From assembly GCA_003167055.1 (NCBI GenBank), contig PMUE01000094.1:1-7767 (forward strand): a stretch of 7,767 nucleotides of DNA. Direction: 5' to 3'. Under the pieces are notes generated by a model that was not told the origin of the DNA, ran no database searches, and saw only the letters and a list, made by a program, of their open reading frames with translations. This DNA comes from Vulcanimicrobiota bacterium (lineage in GTDB: Bacteria; Vulcanimicrobiota; Vulcanimicrobiia; Vulcanimicrobiales; Vulcanimicrobiaceae). The translations under genes were made by a program, and so were the position numbers. Each line of letters begins with the position of its first letter. Position 1 is the first letter of the stretch. Of the stretch, positions 6,070 through 7,767 are shown piece after piece.

Positions 6070-7040
6070 TAGGTGTGGCGGTGCGTGCTAAGTCTCCGAT
6101 GTGCGAGCCCGCAGGTCACGCTGCTGGGCGTGGATGTTACGTTAAAGGTTTCTTGACGGCCGTGTGCGTCAGTGACGGTTGCGCTAAACGAAACCGTTCC
6201 GGAAGCCGAGAGCCAGAAGTCGTGATCGGCGCCTGGCAGCTGCGTCGCGGTAACGCCGCTTGCCGGCGGGATGTTAACCGTAAATGGACCGCTATCGCCG
6301 CGCTCGAGAATCGTGAGCAGTGCTGCCGAACTGCACGCGCTATTGAGCGAGAGGTTCGGCACCCACCACGTTTTCGTCGGCAGCACGCGAACGATGTTGA
6401 GATTTTCGTTCGCGTCCATGTCGAGTACATAGGGTGCGCCCTTGCTGCTATATGCGGCGTCTTGCACCCATACGGAATTCGGTATCGAGACGAGAATTGG
6501 CAACGGCGTGCTTGCGACACCTTCGATGAGCCCGAGCGCCCAATAGTCTTGATCGACGTACATTGCGCGATCAGCAGCGGCGCCAGTGGGCGAGAACACT
6601 GAGAGCACCGACGGTAACGGACTTGGGAGGCTTCCACTTGGCACGGGCGGCAGCGACAGCAATGAATTGAACGTGTCGGCCCCGGAGGTTAGCGTCTGGA
6701 CGCTGTCGGGCGCTGCAGTGACTGCAGCATAAGCGGTACCGGCGCCGTCGACGGCGAGCGAAGTACCTAGTGCTGCGGTCGTGAAGTTCGCCGCGGGCGA
6801 AATCGGTGAGGTGCTGCCGGTGTTCATCTCCCACACACCGTTATAGTGTACCGGGCCCAGCAGATAGTCGGATTCGGTGAGCACCGCAACACCGCCGATC
6901 GGATTCACTGCGAGCCGCGGATAATAGTCGCCGTAGGCATCGGTGAGCGTAAACTGTGCAACCGGTGTGCCCGGATTCGCGCAGTCCGAGGACGTGAAGT
7001 ACCCGGCGAAATCCGGCGGCGCAGGCGGTCCTCCACCCAT
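6069..7040 (-). CDS. Downstream open part of lipoprotein copy 1
   Basis: This is the longest ATG-initiated frame after the TGA, 323 residues. ATG 7040 is the first start-type codon after the stop, but it has no convincing Shine-Dalgarno sequence and no signal peptide, and it sits within likely blade 3 (DSDYMGGGPP). It is best read as the rest of the interrupted gene, whose homologous sequence begins immediately after the TGA at 7121. It holds the remaining blades, the conserved SSDC cysteine, the paired C-terminal cysteines (NSAC and VTCG), the ERGD motif and the basic tail. An independent product from 7040 seems unlikely. Confidence 0.6.
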   Translation of the reverse strand: MGGGPPAPPDFAGYFTSSDCANPGTPVAQFTLTDAYGDYYPRLAVNPIGGVAVLTESDYLLGPVHYNGVWEMNTGSTSPISPAANFTTAALGTSLAVDGAGTAYAAVTAAPDSVQTLTSGADTFNSLLSLPPVPSGSLPSPLPSVLSVFSPTGAAADRAMYVDQDYWALGLIEGVASTPLPILVSIPNSVWVQDAAYSSKGAPYVLDMDANENLNIVRVLPTKTWWVPNLSLNSACSSAALLTILERGDSGPFTVNIPPASGVTATQLPGADHDFWLSASGTVSFSATVTDAHGRQETFNVTSTPSSVTCGLAHRRLSTHRHT

Positions 7041-7121
7041 ATAATCGGAGTCCCACCCCGCGTACCATAGGTTGCCGCGGCTGTCGAATCCGATCGACGT
7101 AACCTCAAGGTGACTACCATC

Positions 7122-7767
7122 TCACGATTCGGTTGGGAATACGTTGCTTAACGCCGGGGTGGTAGCGGTAATTGACGTGAAGCACTCGAGTTTTCCCGAC
7201 GTATCAGCCACCCAATAGCTGCCGTCGGGCGCGAGGGCCGCGTCATTGAAGAGATTGCTATCGGTAAGCGTTTGTTGCACGCCGGCGGTCTCGGTCGCGG
7301 GATCGAAGGTTCCGCTGACCCATTCGTTCGCGGGAGATTCCAAATAGGCGAGATAAAAGAACTGGCCGCTACTCATCCGTCGCAAGAACGTGTAGCTACT
7401 GAGCAGTGTGTTACTCGTGAGCGGCCACGATTGAATGTTGCCGGCGATCACGTAGTTCGCGGGCGACGGTGTCGGGTTGGGCGCGGTCGACGAAAAGACG
7501 ACGTAATTGTCGATGAGGTGATCGTTAGCGTCGGGACGCGGCGTGCCGTCGTAGGACACTTGCACGTTGCCGAGATCGCCCGCGCAGTTGAGCGTCGCAA
7601 CGGCGCCCGACGCGCAGCTACCGCACGCGGAGCTCGACGTGAGTGAAAGCGTGAGGCCATCGGCCGCCGGCGACGCTTGGATGACGATCGGATTGTAATA
7701 CGGCGTCGTCGGATCGCTCATCACGAGGTTGCCGCTCACGTCGTACGCGGTGACCGCAAGCGGTGCC
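7122..7767 (-). CDS. Upstream open part of lipoprotein copy 1 (partial)
   Basis: This is the piece before the TGA, 214 residues in the window, open through the right edge. The in-frame GTG at 7739 is internal: codons upstream of it continue the domain B match (APLAVTAYD), so it is not the start. It holds the end of domain B, with three cysteines (SACGSC and LNC) where the other copies have two. After this come the PTPSPAN linker and the first two propeller-like blades ending at LECFTSI. If translated alone it would be a truncated lipoprotein lacking most of the propeller and the C-terminal domain. Confidence 0.75.
   Translation of the reverse strand, partial: APLAVTAYDVSGNLVMSDPTTPYYNPIVIQASPAADGLTLSLTSSSACGSCASGAVATLNCAGDLGNVQVSYDGTPRPDANDHLIDNYVVFSSTAPNPTPSPANYVIAGNIQSWPLTSNTLLSSYTFLRRMSSGQFFYLAYLESPANEWVSGTFDPATETAGVQQTLTDSNLFNDAALAPDGSYWVADTSGKLECFTSITATTPALSNVFPTES

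Larger units (their letters stand above)
1329..7767 (-). other. Tandem array of three paralogous lipoprotein genes in one operon
   Basis: Three copies lie head to tail with gaps of 9 and 3 bases, and the small secreted gene at 958-1332 overlaps the last by 4 bases. No promoter-sized gap exists, so all are probably one transcript started beyond 7767. Signature strings recur in the same order in all copies: PD.NDH.[VI]D, P.PSPA, DG[AS]GT.YA, ALGL[VI]E.V, R[VI][IL]PT.TW.VP, ERGD..PFTV and CG..HR. Body sequences differ widely between these anchors, which indicates an old duplication with divergence rather than recent copying. Confidence 0.9.
6069..7767 (-). pseudogene. Lipoprotein copy 1: 5' end outside window, one in-frame TGA
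   Basis: Read through, this frame gives 214 residues, a TGA at 7122-7124, then 350 residues to TAG at 6069-6071. The whole aligns with copy 2 from about residue 202 to its end with nearly the same length, so nothing is deleted and no frame is shifted. It starts in domain B (PLAVTAYDVSGN), then has PRPDANDHLIDNY, the PTPSPAN linker, propeller-like units (APDGSYWVAD, DSRGNLWYAG, DGAGTAYAAV), LERGDSGPFTV and CGLAHRRLSTHRHT. The stop falls in the loop between likely blades 2 and 3 (FPTES*DGSHLEVTS), where both paralogs have Pro (Pro431 in copy 3, Pro417 in copy 2). The intact downstream frame suggests a recent nonsense change, readthrough or a base-call error. The signal peptide would lie beyond 7767. 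Trp is coded by TGG throughout and copy 3 ends in TGA, so code reassignment is unlikely. Confidence 0.75.

Noticed and set aside
5880..6602. 240-residue open frame on the + strand
   Set aside because: It runs antisense across the end of copy 1 and the start of copy 2, is Arg-rich with no domain signal, and is a codon-bias shadow of well-supported minus-strand genes.
7122..7124. TGA recoded as an amino acid in this organism
   Set aside because: Trp is encoded by TGG throughout, copy 3 ends naturally at TGA, and only one internal TGA occurs in the whole array.

Overview
The window is GC-rich bacterial DNA and almost entirely coding. It has no rRNA, tRNA, CRISPR array or recognisable transposase. 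The large proteins are secreted lipoproteins with a Cys-Gly-rich start, a basic 'R[KR]PFY[IV]S.GTQS' motif and all-beta domains. From memory, this style is frequent in Candidatus Eremiobacterota/WPS-2-like and related soil bacteria. That placement is an impression from protein style, not a demonstrated assignment.

Positions 1-461 (+ strand): a possible tail of an unknown gene (2-70), then a small secreted protein of unknown function (72-461). This gene runs convergently into a VOC/glyoxalase-fold gene (458-844, - strand). Their stop codons share one CTAG.

Positions 845-957: the only non-coding gap. It holds a dispersed-repeat-like element, the kind that gives the spurious peptide 'HPERSEAKSRD', enclosed by short inverted repeats.

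Positions 958 to the right edge (- strand): one tight operon that enters from beyond 7767. It contains three tandem paralogous lipoprotein genes: a 5'-truncated copy (7767-6069, interrupted by one in-frame TGA at 7122-7124), a 763-residue copy (6059-3768) and an 811-residue copy (3764-1329). A small secreted two-cysteine protein (1332-958) follows, joined to the last copy by an ATGA overlap. Spacing tightens along the operon: 9 nt, then 3 nt, then overlap. Each Shine-Dalgarno sequence lies in or against the end of the preceding gene.

The complete copies share one layout: signal peptide and lipobox Cys19, Gly/Pro-rich tether, two Ig-like beta domains, about seven propeller-like blades (NHL/Vgb style), and a C-terminal beta domain ending in 'CG..HR' plus a basic tail. 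Every cysteine of the 763-residue copy is accounted for: one lipidated Cys and four conserved pairs, one per domain. The operon therefore looks like a family of surface or periplasmic scaffold, binding or lyase-like proteins with a small periplasmic partner. No substrate or pathway can be read from the sequence.
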